A DNA stretch of 64,000 bases from Zhengitettix transpicula (lineage: Eukaryota; Arthropoda; Insecta; Orthoptera; Tetrigidae), in the NCBI GenBank assembly GCA_037074705.1, contig CM073594.1, forward strand, positions 64,042,509-64,106,508, in the 5' to 3' direction. Both the position numbers and the translations under genes were made by a program. Positions within the stretch are counted from its first letter, which is position 1. Every line of letters begins with the position of its first letter. The notes beneath the pieces were generated by a model. The model was not told the origin of the DNA. It worked only from the letters and a program-made list of their open reading frames with translations, and made no database searches. Positions 11,433 to 22,859 of this stretch are shown piece by piece.

Positions 11433-12536
11433 TGTAATAATTAACTATTATTAAACAATTAATTTGATTTATCCTCACGTTGAAGACACCAAAAATGTAA
11501 TATATAACAATGAAATCAATTAATAAATACTGCCCACGTTGGTGAAGCCAAAATGTTATAATTAAATATGAAACCATTTAAATATAATTTTTAGCCACAA
11601 GTTGGTGGAACCAAAATGTAATGCATACAAATGTCATACAATTAATTAAATGATTATACTCACGTTAATGCATCAAATTAAATAATGAAAATTTTTAAAT
11701 AAAAGGATCATAAATAATAAATTTATTTAAACTGATCAAACAATTAATTTATTCGATGCACACAGATTTCAAATTACAAATAAATATTCGATGACCTTTT
11801 ACAACATTTATTACGTACAAACAAAATTCTTACTCTTAATCTCAGGGTCTTTATCTGGACCTTTAAATAAAGAAAGGTATTACTCCTTTTTTAAACAATC
11901 AAATTTCTGTGACCATTACACTTTTATGAATTAATTACAAATTAATATTTACAATATAATTAAAAAAATCGAAATCTGACGATTTTATCTTTAATCTAAC
12001 GTTCAGAATAATAATTTAATTGAGACTTACAGGTTTTCAGGTACCTCGTCAATTTAACTCTTTCAGCATGACTTACACACACTCAATTTTCTAAAAACAG
12101 GCCATTGTTACACAGAATTTACACTTCACTGTTGGATTAGCAAGTGTTGGCTCTATCTTGTAGAAGACTTATTCCGCAATTATGCCAATTTTGCGGTAAT
12201 TTATATAATTCCTCCACGTAGAGTTTTTAAAATTATTTGGCGTGAACTGGAACACTCAGAAATCTTTCTGAAACACTATACGGGTGAATTCTGTACTCTG
12301 CCTCTACTTAACTTTACTTTTGAAAACGTCTCGTCTATTTTATTACGACCGCTTTCTGCCGTTCTTGATCGCCGACTGCCTATACGTTCTCCGCTCGCCA
12401 ACCCTCCTAGAGTGCTTTTAGACCTGTTATTCTTGTCCATTCTTGTGTGTGTAATATTTGTGTCTGTTTGCCGATAACAATTCAAGTCCACAATGTTTTT
12501 AATTATTAATTGCCTTTTAATTATATTATATTATAT
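11433..12536 (-). mobile_element. Solo-LTR-like element with four-unit PBS-like tail
   Basis: The + strand reads ATAT|TGTAATAATTAAC at the left edge; the right edge is eroded in ATTATATTATAT. Internal landmarks shared with the other copies include CTCAGGGTC.TTATCTGG and GGTACCTCGTC. On the - strand the element ends with four units, each a PBS-like motif, about 40 AT-rich bases and ATTACA (see 11473-11680). No gag-pol coding is present. The flanking ATAT and the TG...CA ends support an LTR of a Gypsy-type retrotransposon. Confidence 0.65.
11473..11680 (-). repeat. Four tandem PBS-like/LTR-end units
   Basis: On the + strand the motif appears as CCTCACGTTGAAGACACCAA (11473), GCCCACGTTGGTGAAGCCAA (11532), GCCACAAGTTGGTGGAACCA (11594) and CTCACGTTAATGCATCAAA (11659), three of them followed by ATGTAAT or ATGTTAT. 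The period is 60-65 bases. GCCCACGTTGG matches the 3' arm of tRNA-Lys(CTT), which in animals reads GCCCCACGTTGGGCGCCA. Confidence 0.7.
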
Positions 12537-13487
12537 TGTGGAAATTACCCATGTGTAATATAAGTTTTATTTAATAATTATTTTTTTTATATTATTGTCG
12601 GCGTAATTATTATGGTCAGAGCATTTGTAAAGAACAGTCAGTGTGGCGGAAGAATTTAGAGACTGTAAAAGTTGCTACGTGGATTATTGTCGGCCAAGCG
12701 TAGATATATTTGCACACAGAACTGTGGCGGAAACAGGCAGAACGTTTGGAGGGCCTGACCAGTGTAGTCATGGCGAGAGTGTTTTGAGGTTCTGACCGGT
12801 CTGGTCATGACCAGAGTGAACAGACGAGGATTCTCGTAAATAACTAGGAATTCAGCAAAGTCTAAGCTGAACAAAGGCTGAATATATCACGTACTTCCAC
12901 ACCAAAACTGGGAGACAATAACTTCGGCAACGTTAAGTTCGTGAACATTTGTTAGAGATGCGCCGGAATTAGTGATACAACACAGCAATCACTGTTATGC
13001 CCTGTAAATTAGATATTTTTCTTTAAAATTAAAATAACTGTGGAGTTTTAAACCAGTTCCGCAGCAGCTGTAAATAAAAATGGTACGTAAAAACGTAATT
13101 TTTGAAACCACCAGATTTCTCTAGATTGGTCAGATATCTTTAGCTTTTTGTGTTATTAAATTATTTTATACAATTTTGTAATTGTAACTTAAATTCGTAT
13201 TTTTCTTTTGTAACTTTGGTGACAATTGCAATTCACTATCTTTATTAGAAGTCCTGTAAGCGGCCCTGAAGTTTTGATTCTCCTTAAAGCTGAGGAATTT
13301 GTTAAAAATATAAAATGTACAACATTACATATAAATCGAAGTTGTAATTAAATAATCTTTTGTTAACTCATTAAAATAATTTAGTTTAATTTCAAGGTAA
13401 AATCCTGTTTACTTTCTTCCTTTGAATGTTCGAATACCACATAAGTTGGCTCTCCAACGTGGAGCTTTTAATTTTAAGTCGTTTGTA

Positions 13488-13493
<6 letters not shown>
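12537..13493 (+). mobile_element. Solo-LTR-like element
   Basis: It starts ATAT|TGTGGAAATTACCC, directly abutting the previous element. Shared landmarks include GGCCCTGA.GTTTTGATTC and, near the 3' end (13445-13466), GTTGGCTCTCCAACGTGGAG, a PBS-like motif in the same relative place as in the other copies. The right end merges into (TA)n, so the exact terminus is uncertain. Confidence 0.55.

Positions 13494-13522
<29 letters not shown>
13494..13522. repeat. (TA)n microsatellite
   Basis: Pure TA run separating two LTR-like elements. Confidence 0.95.
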
Positions 13523-13525
<3 letters not shown>

Positions 13526-14138
13526 AATGAAGTGAATTCGATTTGTTTTTGTGTGTATTTGGAATTTTTGGATTCTACGTCTCAATTATTGTAATTGAAA
13601 GCGTGTGTTAATAACCGGAAGCGACAATCAGGGGAAATGGGAACGATGAATATGATTGTCGAGTACGATTGGAGCTCGAGACACACGCTATTCCCGGCAA
13701 GGTCCCTGACTAGCTGCGTAGATATTGCAGTAGTCCTGATAAGATGTGGAGATCCTGTCTAGTTCCTGCGCGCTGCGTCAGAGTTCCGGACCAGGTTGTG
13801 AAGATCCTGCCTGCCGTACGTCGTTTATAGAACAGTAAATGTAAGAGTAGGCCAATTTATTAACATCTATTTTGAGGTCAAATCACGAGGCTTCTATTAC
13901 AGTAGAGTTCAGCATTCAATTTCAGGAGATATTTACAACACCACCAATATACTCCCTGTGAACAAGTGTTTACATATCTGCAACTGAGTTCGAATCTTCA
14001 ATTTTTTTAATAATTAATTTCTCAATTTTGAAAAATTAAAATATTTGGATTTTTAAAAATTGTTGTAATAAATATGTTGTTTTTATTTTCAATTTTAAAT
14101 AATTAACACATTAATAAAACAATTGTATATTATTTTAA

Positions 14139-14155
<17 letters not shown>
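13523..14155 (+). mobile_element. Solo-LTR-like element, diverged
   Basis: It begins ATAT|TGTAATGAAGTG immediately after (TA)n and ends in a CACACA tract directly before the next (TA)n. The interior holds repeated AGATCCTG blocks (about 13749, 13803) not obvious in the other copies. Family membership rests on the 5' terminus and the TA context. Confidence 0.45.

Positions 14156-14196
<41 letters not shown>
14156..14196. repeat. (TA)n microsatellite
   Basis: Pure TA run between two LTR-like elements. Confidence 0.95.
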
Positions 14197-14199
<3 letters not shown>

Positions 14200-15423
14200 A
14201 ATAAACAACCGGGCGTCAAAATAAAAAAAATTATATTTTAACAAACAAACAATTTTTATTTATCAATTCTTGAAACATTATACAATTTTATAAAAAACAT
14301 ATATCTCATTCTCTCATGGGTCTTTACTGGGTTTGATAACGGACAGAACACTTAAATAATCAAAGAACCCAACATTTATCTTTAAATTAAACAGAAATAT
14401 TTATTCGTCTGGACATCGACGAAACTTATTAACGAACTTAGAATTACCAGATTGATTCTAAATTTAAAAGAGTTTATTTTATTAACACAAAAGAAAAGAA
14501 CGATATCTGACTGTATCTTTTAATTCCGTTTACACATATTAATACCATGAAATTTCAACTTACGATTACTCAGGAACATTTGGCTCGTTCATTACACACA
14601 CACTTTATAGACTGGACTTTTACACACACTGACTCTTACACATATTATTGGCTCGACGATAGCTGATACTGCATATTCGGTGAAGGACATCCCACTTGCT
14701 CGTGGTGAAACTACTCGACGCTTGATGCTGTGTCCTGGTCTCCTACCATCGACGACAATGGTCAAATTTTGATATTACAACAGATTGAACTTCTGCATAC
14801 AAAAATGTTTATCGTTGAATAATTTTGCTATTCCTCTCGCAGGCTGCATTCTTTCTCCATACTGGGTGCTCACAGCTCCCCCTCCGCTCTGACTCCACCT
14901 TCTAGCTGACTCCAACTACTAGCTCCCAAAACTCGACTCCCACGTCCTAGCACTCACACTCAACTCACTCCCAAAAATCTTATCTTCTCTTTTTATATCA
15001 CCGTCCCTTCTCTTTTCCTTTGTTCCCAAAACTACGTCGCAACTGCTCGTTCACAGTTTCTCCATTATCCCAAGATTTACAATCTCCAGCTGCTGTTCCT
15101 TAGCAAATTTCTAGCCGCTTTGTCTTGTCACATCGTGACAGGACCCGTAATTTCTTTGCACTTGTATCCTCACCCCCGCATTCACACGTGCGCTGTTCTA
15201 AAATTCTTCAGACCGCCCAACTGCACCCTAATCCCTAAGTCAACACGCCGATGGTCCAGCCCATTAATCAGAGAAAAATGCCTGCCTTTATAAATTTATC
15301 TTCGACAGGCCACCCGCACATGTGCCTTGCCCCGACTCCTTCATACTGATCCTAAGTCAACAAGTCACTTCCTCTGACGGCCAAGACCATTAATCCGAAA
15401 CAATGCATTTCCCTCAAAGCATT

Positions 15424-15426
<3 letters not shown>
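14197..15426 (-). mobile_element. Solo-LTR-like element, 1.23 kb
   Basis: It runs from TGTAATAAACAACCGGGCGT to CTCAAAGCATTACA and is flanked on both sides by ATAT within (TA)n. In - orientation it carries TATCAAACCCAGTAAAGACC, the counterpart of the TATCAAACCCAGTTAAGGCC block in the copy at 28.9 kb. A GGGCGTCAAAA stretch at its 3' end (- strand) may be a short PBS remnant. No coding. Confidence 0.75.

Positions 15427-15456
<30 letters not shown>
15427..15456. repeat. (TA)n microsatellite
   Basis: Pure TA run between two LTR-like elements. Confidence 0.95.
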
Positions 15457-15459
<3 letters not shown>

Positions 15460-16123
15460 GATGCTAATTAGAGGCCAGTAATGGTTTTAATAATTGGATT
15501 GTTAGCGGTACCAATTCTTCAAAGACAACAATGTGTCGGCGGGCTTTGTTCGGCCGCGAAGTTTTTTTCGGAAACAGTCTGTCTGATATTGTAGTAGGGA
15601 ACGGAAAGCCAAATTTGTGAGAACGAACAGTACAAAATTAAACCGAGAAAGTTACAAGTTTTTAAATCCAAGTATAAAGTTTGGACAGCGAGATACTTTG
15701 TAAAAACTGCAAAGAATAATAAAAAATTAAGTGCCATATTAAGATTCCTACGCGTATTGAGATCAGCATTTTTCACATAAAGACAACAATATGTCTGGCT
15801 GATGATCCGGAGGTGCAGCAGATCCAGTTCCCGGAGGAAAATTCAATAACTACGACCGTGTGTTTGACAATCAAGTGTAGAGTCAGTGATTCATAGCCTT
15901 TTTTAGCGTAAATTGTGTTCCCGAGCCGAGGAAACTAAGTCTGGTACCAGCTGAACATTTTTGTAAGTAGAAACCAAGTTAATTAAGTTTGTAAACGATA
16001 GTTAAAGGTATTCGTCAGATTTCGTTCGTCTCATTTTGGTTTTGATTGTTAATTTCGTTCTTTATAAATTCTATTATTGTTATTTACTTATCAAGCCCAG
16101 GTAATCCTTCTTAAATTATTACA
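15457..16123 (+). mobile_element. Solo-LTR-like element, 667 bp short form
   Basis: It starts TGTGATGCTAATTAGAGGCC and ends TTAAATTATTACA|ATAT. It shares TTCAAAGACAACAATG, GGTACCAGCTGAACA and AGATTTCGTTCGTCT with the copies at 16.9 and 28.1 kb. It is the fifth element in the end-to-end cluster that began at 11433. Confidence 0.75.
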
Positions 16124-16130
16124 ATATATA

Positions 16131-16255
16131 TAATTGCCTGGGAGGATCCTCAAATCATAACCTGAGGGCCCCAATTAACCCCTGTCTTCCTTTCCCTATC
16201 TTTCCGCACCCCCCCCTTCCAAATCCCTTCCTATCCTAGTAAAGGGGATTACCTC
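16131..16255 (+). mobile_element. Family A dispersed repeat, copy 3 (3' fragment)
   Basis: Only the 3' third is present: GGAGGATCCTCAAATCATAA, TTTCCGCACCCCCCCCTTCC and AGTAAAGGGGATTACCTCC. It lies a few bases after the ATAT flank of the LTR-like element. Confidence 0.75.
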
Positions 16256-16604
16256 CTCCCCCGAAAGTTCTAAAGCAGTGGACGAAACTCCGTGATATTA
16301 AAATTATATTTATTTTTTAACTTTAATACTATATTTTTTCTAAATTATATTTTGTTCACTCTCGGCTTTAATATTTACTCTAGTTTTAAAACATGGTCGA
16401 AACTTTAGAACAAATTAGTTATTGCAAGGTTCCAGAGTGAGTTTTTATTTAACTGCAGAAAATATGATGTAACGGCAGCTCATTATAAATAATACATTTA
16501 TTTAACTCGAAACTTTTATCCAAATACAATAACAAAATTAAATTTTTGCAGTTCTGTACTTTTAAATTTAGAAATTCAATACATACTTTTTTAAAGTGTT
16601 TTTA

Positions 16605-16760
16605 GATTGTCAACTGAATTGTGCGGTTGTGTGGTTTTAGGCTCATATATTTTTAGTTTTCTTAGCACTTGAAGAAAAGAAAAGGTTTCCAAAAACGTTG
16701 TGTAGTGTTAATATTTCTTTTGTCTATATTTTGATATTATTGTCATTATTAAATTTCAGA
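16605..16760 (+). mobile_element. Penelope-like element 3' end remnant
   Basis: GTGCGGTTGTGTGG, then AGCACTTGAAGAA, a GAAA...TTTC hairpin, AAAAACGTTGTGTAGTG and a TTTTGTCTATATTTTG tail. It has the same order as the copies at 10.3, 22.4, 35.5 and 47.5 kb. Confidence 0.5.
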
Positions 16761-16938
16761 ACAGACGTATAGTTTTTATTTAAATTATAATTGGCAGGTT
16801 AACTTAGATATTGGCTTCTCAAATTTTCTTCGTCATACTCTAGTGAGTGTTAGGCTCTAACGTCCAGGACTTTTAAATGTTCTATATATTTTTATTGTGG
16901 TGTGTCTTCTTTCTCTTTTTCATTTACATGAAATATAT

Positions 16939-18070
16939 TGTAATGCCAATTAATTAGGCCATTAATTGTTTGGACGTAAAATTTGAATTGTTTGAGAAAT
17001 CCATTATAGCGGTCTGATCGAACAAAGTATCAATGAGAGAAGCGAGCTCACTTTGCTTTGTCGAAAAGTCAAAAATGGCGTATGCACGCTAAAACTCGAG
17101 AGAACTAGGAGTCAGTTTGCGGAAAAACATCGTGAGGAGCAGAACAAGTAATTTTCTGCTAGTTAGCGGAGAAAGATTGTTAGGAGCTGTTGGCTGAAAA
17201 ACATCGTGAGGAGCTGTTGGCTTAAATACATCGTGAGGAGCAGAACAAGTAATATAATTTGGGCAGAGACTAGACATCGTCAATGTATAACTAGTTAAAG
17301 TTGTAATTTAATACGAAGAAAACATTCACGCCGCAAGTATTGCAGCGTAAATAATTGAAAAGTAAGAGCAGTTTACGTCTACAGCCAGAAGCTAAAGAAA
17401 AGTTAGTTCACTCCGAAAAATAAACAGTTAAAATAAATCGTCAAGGAGATACGTTGCAGTTTACGTCCAATTCAGTAAAAGACTAATAAATCTACGAATC
17501 ATAGGATTCCTGTAAGGCAAGCAGACATCAGATAGCTGACATTCAGGAGGATCATCAGGGTTCCTGAGAGCCTATCAATCTTGATTTCAATAGTGTAAAA
17601 TCTGTGAGTCGATATTTAGAGTCAGTGTAAAATTTTGCAATAGTGTACTTCCTAAACCAAAAAGAATGCTGGTACCAGCTGGACAGTATGTAAGTAACAA
17701 AACCAAAATAATGATTAATTGTAAACGCTAATTAAAGGATAAGGTCAGATTTCATTCTCTTTTAATTGTAAATCAAAGTTAATTTCTTTACTTTTTAATT
17801 TCTTTCATTCTATCGACATATTGTTTAGGTAAATTGTAAACTGTTTTGTTAATACGATTTTAAATCAATTTGTAGTGTTCATTATCAATACCAGTACAGT
17901 TCCTGAGAGAAAGATCTCAAATTTTGTTTGTAATTATCTTTTATTCTGTGAAAGCAAAAAAAATATATATGTTTTTGTTTGTTAATTGTTAATAAGTTTT
18001 TCATTTATATTAACTCATCATATTTAATCATTCCGTTAAATCAATTAACGCCATTCACTTGATTATTACA
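16939..18070 (+). mobile_element. Solo-LTR-like element, 1.13 kb, clean ends
   Basis: ATAT|TGTAATGCCAATTAATTAGG at the left and ACTTGATTATTACA|ATAT at the right give a 4-base ATAT target duplication and TG...CA termini. The interior includes a near-tandem AAACATCGTGAGGAGC block repeated three times (17126-17240) and TGGTACCAGCTGGACAG. There is no PBS-like motif at the 3' end, unlike the copies at 28.1, 33.6 and 37.5 kb. It is typical of a solo LTR left by recombination. Confidence 0.8.
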
Positions 18071-21000
18071 ATATATATTTAGTTTGTAATAACTTTCGTT
18101 GCCTTGGACGTATTCTGTGGAGTAAACCCCTTTTAATTTATTTGCTGACCTTTCACAATCGTCATTCCTTTGAAAGGACAGGCGGTTAAGGTCTCAATAG
18201 CGGTTTTTTTTCCCCGCCGCTTAACAGACACACCAAAGTGGTTTGGAAAAGGTTTCTCGATGGCGTTCGGATGCGTACAGGGTGGCGAGGGAGGGAGATG
18301 GAAGGAAACTTGCTACTTTTCCGGCAAGGCAATCTCTGACAGATAATTCTCTAACCGTCAAAACTTTCCTTTTCGCATGAAATGCATCGTGTAGCAGTTT
18401 TGTGTTTGAATTGAACCGATAATTCGCTTCACAAACACAAAAGTTATACTCTGCCCTATCAATTTTATGTTTTTCTTTGGGAATTTTTTATGTATAAAGT
18501 TCTCTTTCAAGCCTGTTTCTCTCATCCAGGCTTCCTTACTCCACCAATCCGTTCATTTCCTCCCTTCTCTTTTTTTATCTCATCATTCGCTTCCCGCCGG
18601 ACCTAATCATAGTTTCCTGTTGCGAGTTTTAATGAGCTCTTTGGAATGGAGTTATCTCTTAAATTCCAATGTTTATAGTCTCTAACAAAGCAAGGCTCTG
18701 TCGCTGCTTGTTTCGGGAAAGGATTCCCCCCCCCCCATTGTTTTTTTTAAAAATACAGGTAATCAGAAACAAACCGTGATCCTGGACAATTGAAGCTAAT
18801 AAAAACTTTATCGACTGTTCTAATTGGAAAGGGGAAAAGAGCATGTAAATAATGCAGTAAAGAGGAACTGTGTTTTGTCGGCAGCGGACTTCTGAAATTA
18901 TTCTGAGCTTTAATAAAATTTTCTACCACCCATTTTCAACCCCTCTATTCAAGTTTCTGTTTACGTAGTTGTCTATAACCTTATTATCCTCTGTTTCAAT
19001 CCATTTCCAACTAATTATTTTTTACCTCCTTTTTGTTTGGCACTACTCTTCTTCCTACTTCACTCAGCTTCCAAACCACTCAACGTCAACCCCTTTATAA
19101 TCTACTATCACACACTAATTAAATTAAAAATTTTCTGGTTTTATCGGATGATTTGTTTATTTTAACACCTTCGAATGTGCAAGGGTTAAAATAATTGACT
19201 GTCGGTTTTGCAACCAAAAAGGGGTGGTGGTGAAATAATACACGAATATCAATTATTATATAAACTTCCCTGATAATGGCCGTAAGTCCGAATTTATTAA
19301 TAAAAAAAAATTCAAATTAACAATAAACTAAAATACATAAGGTTTCACCCCTTACCTAAGGGACCTTTTAAGATGTATCAAAAAATAAATTCATTAATCC
19401 AATTAAAGAAAAAAATAATAGAATGTTTAAACCCAAACACAGAAATATGTTCAGTTACATAATTGAACAATTACAAAAATGGGATAAAACTATATAACAG
19501 AAGAAATTTAGACATCAACTTCCGTCATGAGAGTGAACAATACCAATCAAACAATTCACAAAATTTTACAATGTTGTAGCTGGATATTGTTAAATACAAT
19601 AATTAAACATTCAAAGTTTCCTATAACTTATACTTTACAGGGTTCTATGATGAGTCGAGTCGTTTCAACATGGCAAAAATTGAAAGTAATGATATTAATA
19701 AATTGAATTTGTTGATTAACAGTGTGAATTATGAGACTGGTATTTACTCCACTCAAACGTTACCGTGCCGTGGTGCAGACTGGGCGCGGTGGTAGTGTCC
19801 GACGTTCGTTCTGGGACGCTCGAGGACATCTCGATGGAGGTAGATGGTTCAAGAGCACCCACAAAATTTTATCAGGACTCGCTGGACGTTTCTGAGCCTG
19901 GTCACCGACCGCTCAAGCTCGTGGCTGGCTACTCACTGCCCATTTTGCCCCCTTGAAATCCGCCGGCATATGTTTTTAATTATCCATGTCCGTCAGCTCA
20001 ATATACGTAAATTTCCGGAGCTCAATTATTCACGCCTAATAAGTTTGGCGTCAATTTGAGCTCTTAGCCTGCTTAAGGGCGCAAGAGGGTCTTATTTTCA
20101 ATGAGACGGTCCGAGACCACCAACCGAGTCCGCCATCTGGATAAACAACGACTTCCTTCCAAAATAGCGCGCTTTTAACTAAATGTTGATTACAATACAT
20201 TACTTTAAATCATAATAAAACTGAGCAATAAATCGAATTTAAATTTTATAGATCAGTTTGCACATTAATTGAATTTATATTCACCAAATATAGATGCAAC
20301 ATTTTGCTCATCAAACGGTAGTATTAAAGATAAATAATATCGTTATAAATACATCATTTTGTATTAATATAACCAATTTCATGATTATAGGTGTATACAT
20401 TTTTTTAGAAACAAATATTTCGTTTTGTTTGACCCATATAACAAGCTTTGCAAACGAAACATTCAATTTTAAGTATTTAATTTATTTGTATATTGAAAAC
20501 TTTAAAGAATTAAGAAGCACTCCAATGAGTTTCAGCCACTCTCAACTTTTAAAGCTGTAAATGAGGTTTTAGACAAATAATTTGTATTTATTAATAAAAT
20601 TTGATTTTGGGTACTTTTATGTCAATTGTTAGCAATGATAGTCCATCGGTATTGAAATATTTTAAAGTTAAATAATTATTATATTGATTTTATAATGTAA
20701 AAATTTAATTTTACTCAAAACATTGTTATTTTAAATTATTTTTATGGAAATTACGCTACTAATTATTTAGATATAGGTCCAAAACATTGCAATATCTCTG
20801 ATTCTTTCTCACGTCATTGAAGCATTGCTTCTCACGAGGATCTGCGGAAAATAAATTTATTCTACTCGTTTGTCCCAGTTACTTCAGTAGAAATTAATGT
20901 CCTTAACCTGCAGAAAAAGCTTTGATAAGTCTCCACGAACGCAAAGTCTAAACTAGCATGAAGAAATAATGGTTAAAGTTTCAGGGATGAGCCTTATAAG

Positions 21001-21640
21001 GCTATAATCATTGCTATATTATTTTTTCAAACAACTGGGTAATCGATTAAACCTAGGGCTTGCAGCAGAAGCAGCAGGTTCAGTGTGTGATGGAATTACC
21101 GGACTGTGGCACGACAATCGCCGAATGCCAGACCAATACACAGACTAGGTCATATTAATTACCATTAGCGCCACACCTAGCCCGGGACAATGGCGCGCCT
21201 CTGTGACTAACACCGTCACAGACGGATTATATTAACGTCCCCATACACAGAAAACGTACCAACACGCCAGACAGAGACACTGCATTTGAAGTAAATACTG
21301 TGCAAACTTCTTATCAGACCAGGTGATCCTGCAACACTGTGTGTGATTTGCCGTCGGGCTTGTACTTCAGAATCGGGTTTTTCAATAATTAATACATTTT
21401 GTTAATTTCTTGCTCGAATCTTCTGGAATTGAAAATTATCTGACGTACATGAAAGATATAATACAAATATTAATGCCAAAATCAGTCAGAATAAAAAATA
21501 TATAAATATTATTGGAAAATTGTATTATTCATAAATATAATTAATGTATAATGACTAAATGTAAAAACTTATTTTTTTAAATTTACATTACGAAAACTTT
21601 ACTCTCGATGTTAATATGTTCTGTTGTATATAATTAGAAG
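18071..21640. other. Non-coding, no gene seen
   Basis: No exon or element was recognised. Notable small features are a run of C at 18727-18736 and an imperfect hairpin at 20019-20063 (GAGCTCAATT... against ...CAATTTGAGCTC). Open frames at 18.5, 19.8 and 20.3 kb have no recognisable domain. Confidence 0.4.
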
Positions 21641-21713
21641 AATGTGAATTGAATCGATCTAATCCATTAACAGAAAAATTTCACTTCCAGGGCCTAGAAG
21701 TTGTTGGAAGACG

Positions 21714-22115
21714 TCAAAAATATACTGAAATGAAAAAATTAATTAAAAGAAAGATAGCCAAATACAGACAAAGAAGTGATTTTATATATGTATATATATA
21801 TATACCACACAAGGAAACCAGAAGGGTCAACAAGCATAACAATAAGGCATCGTAGCAATTGTTGAGTTTCATAGTGTCTATTTGAACATTAATTTCTGTG
21901 ACGTTTGATTTAATGTGAAGCGTCTCTGATGAGTCTGGAATTGTACCTGGTGTCAACGTCTAAAATCTCAGCATTTTGACAATCAAATGTAGGATTAGAA
22001 TTGATGATATGTTTAGATACTACAGAAGTTTGATATTAGGGAACGTTTTGTTTGCCCTATGTAGCAGGAATTACAATTAGAGCAAGAGATTCTGTAAAGT
22101 GCACAGTTTTCTGTA
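21714..22115 (-). pseudogene. Penelope-like element, GIY-YIG endonuclease fragment
   Basis: Read on the - strand from about 22110, the translation runs ENCALYRISCSNCNSCYIGQ and then TKRSL. That is the diagnostic start of the GIY-YIG nuclease of Penelope-like elements (Y.ISC..C...YIGQT.R.L). A short deletion and frame change follow, then SVVSKHIINS, TFD and HIKSNVTEINVQIDT near the end of the domain. The same order recurs at 35.0-35.3 kb. The domain nicks target DNA during retrotransposition; this copy is broken. The tract after it (21.7-21.8 kb) resembles the 3'-end landmarks of the other remnants (GTGTGGTAT...TTTGGCTATCTTTC). Confidence 0.8.
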
Positions 22116-22339
22116 GGTGTCAAGTGAGTCCATGTGGTGTTTACTCAAGTAGTAATTCAAATTACGTATAAAAAAATCTGTAAATTATGGATATTTGATA
22201 TTCTTTAAAAATTGGGATGAATTTGTGATGTAGAAATTTGTAATAAAGGAGGACGAGGGAAAATTTGGATTGACTAGTGACAGGATATTAGATTTTGTTG
22301 AATCCAATGCTTATGTGTTTATTAATAAAATTTAAAGGG

Positions 22340-22500
22340 TACTCTCGTTACGTTTTCTTCGCTTTTGAATTTTGCCAACTGACGAGTGCGGTTGTGTCGC
22401 TCTAGCCTTTTCTGAGCACCAGAAGAAAGAAGAAAGGGACAGGAATTCCAGAAACGTTGTGTGATATTTATATTATCTCTTTTTTTGTCTGTATTTGGCT
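22340..22500 (+). mobile_element. Penelope-like element 3' end remnant
   Basis: GACGAGTGCGGTTGTGTCGC, then a degraded ACCAGAAGAA...GGAATTCCAGAAACGTTGT motif (22419-22455), then GTGATATTTATATTA and TTTGTCTGTATTTGGCTATC. It shares all landmarks with the copies at 35.5 and 47.5 kb. Confidence 0.55.
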
Positions 22501-22623
22501 ATCTATCATATTATCAAAAATATTCTATAAATAATTGATTATATTAATTTTATTAATATTCTGTTAATTATATACAATTGAAAATCCCTGGAGATTGGGA
22601 GGATTAGAGTATTTTGTGGCCTA

Positions 22624-22853
22624 CAGTGCAGAGATGTGTCTTAATTAATACCTGAAGAGGCCCGATGTAAGGAAGAGTAATCTCTGGACTGCAGCTATCG
22701 AATACTCTTGGTTGGAATTCAGTCCTTATTTACACAAGGGCCTCTTAATGATATTTATTATAAGACATCTGTGGGCTGCTTTATTTGTTGACATACAGTC
22801 CATAGATGTCTTAATTAATAACCGAAGGGGCCCTAATGGAAGGACGAAACTTG
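22624..22853. repeat. Direct repeat pair, about 55 bases
   Basis: GATGTGTCTTAATTAATACC and then TGAAGAGGCCC at about 22631-22662 recurs as GATGTCTTAATTAATAACCG and AAGGGGCCC at about 22804-22833. The second copy is followed by AAGGACGAAAC. The motif resembles the hammerhead-like CTGAAGA...GAAAC signature. Confidence 0.6.
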
Positions 22854-22859
22854 GTGTTC

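Noticed and set aside
11473..11680. CRISPR-like array (four spaced repeats)
   Set aside because: Repeats are degenerate, spacing varies, and they continue the structure of an LTR-like element in a eukaryotic genome.
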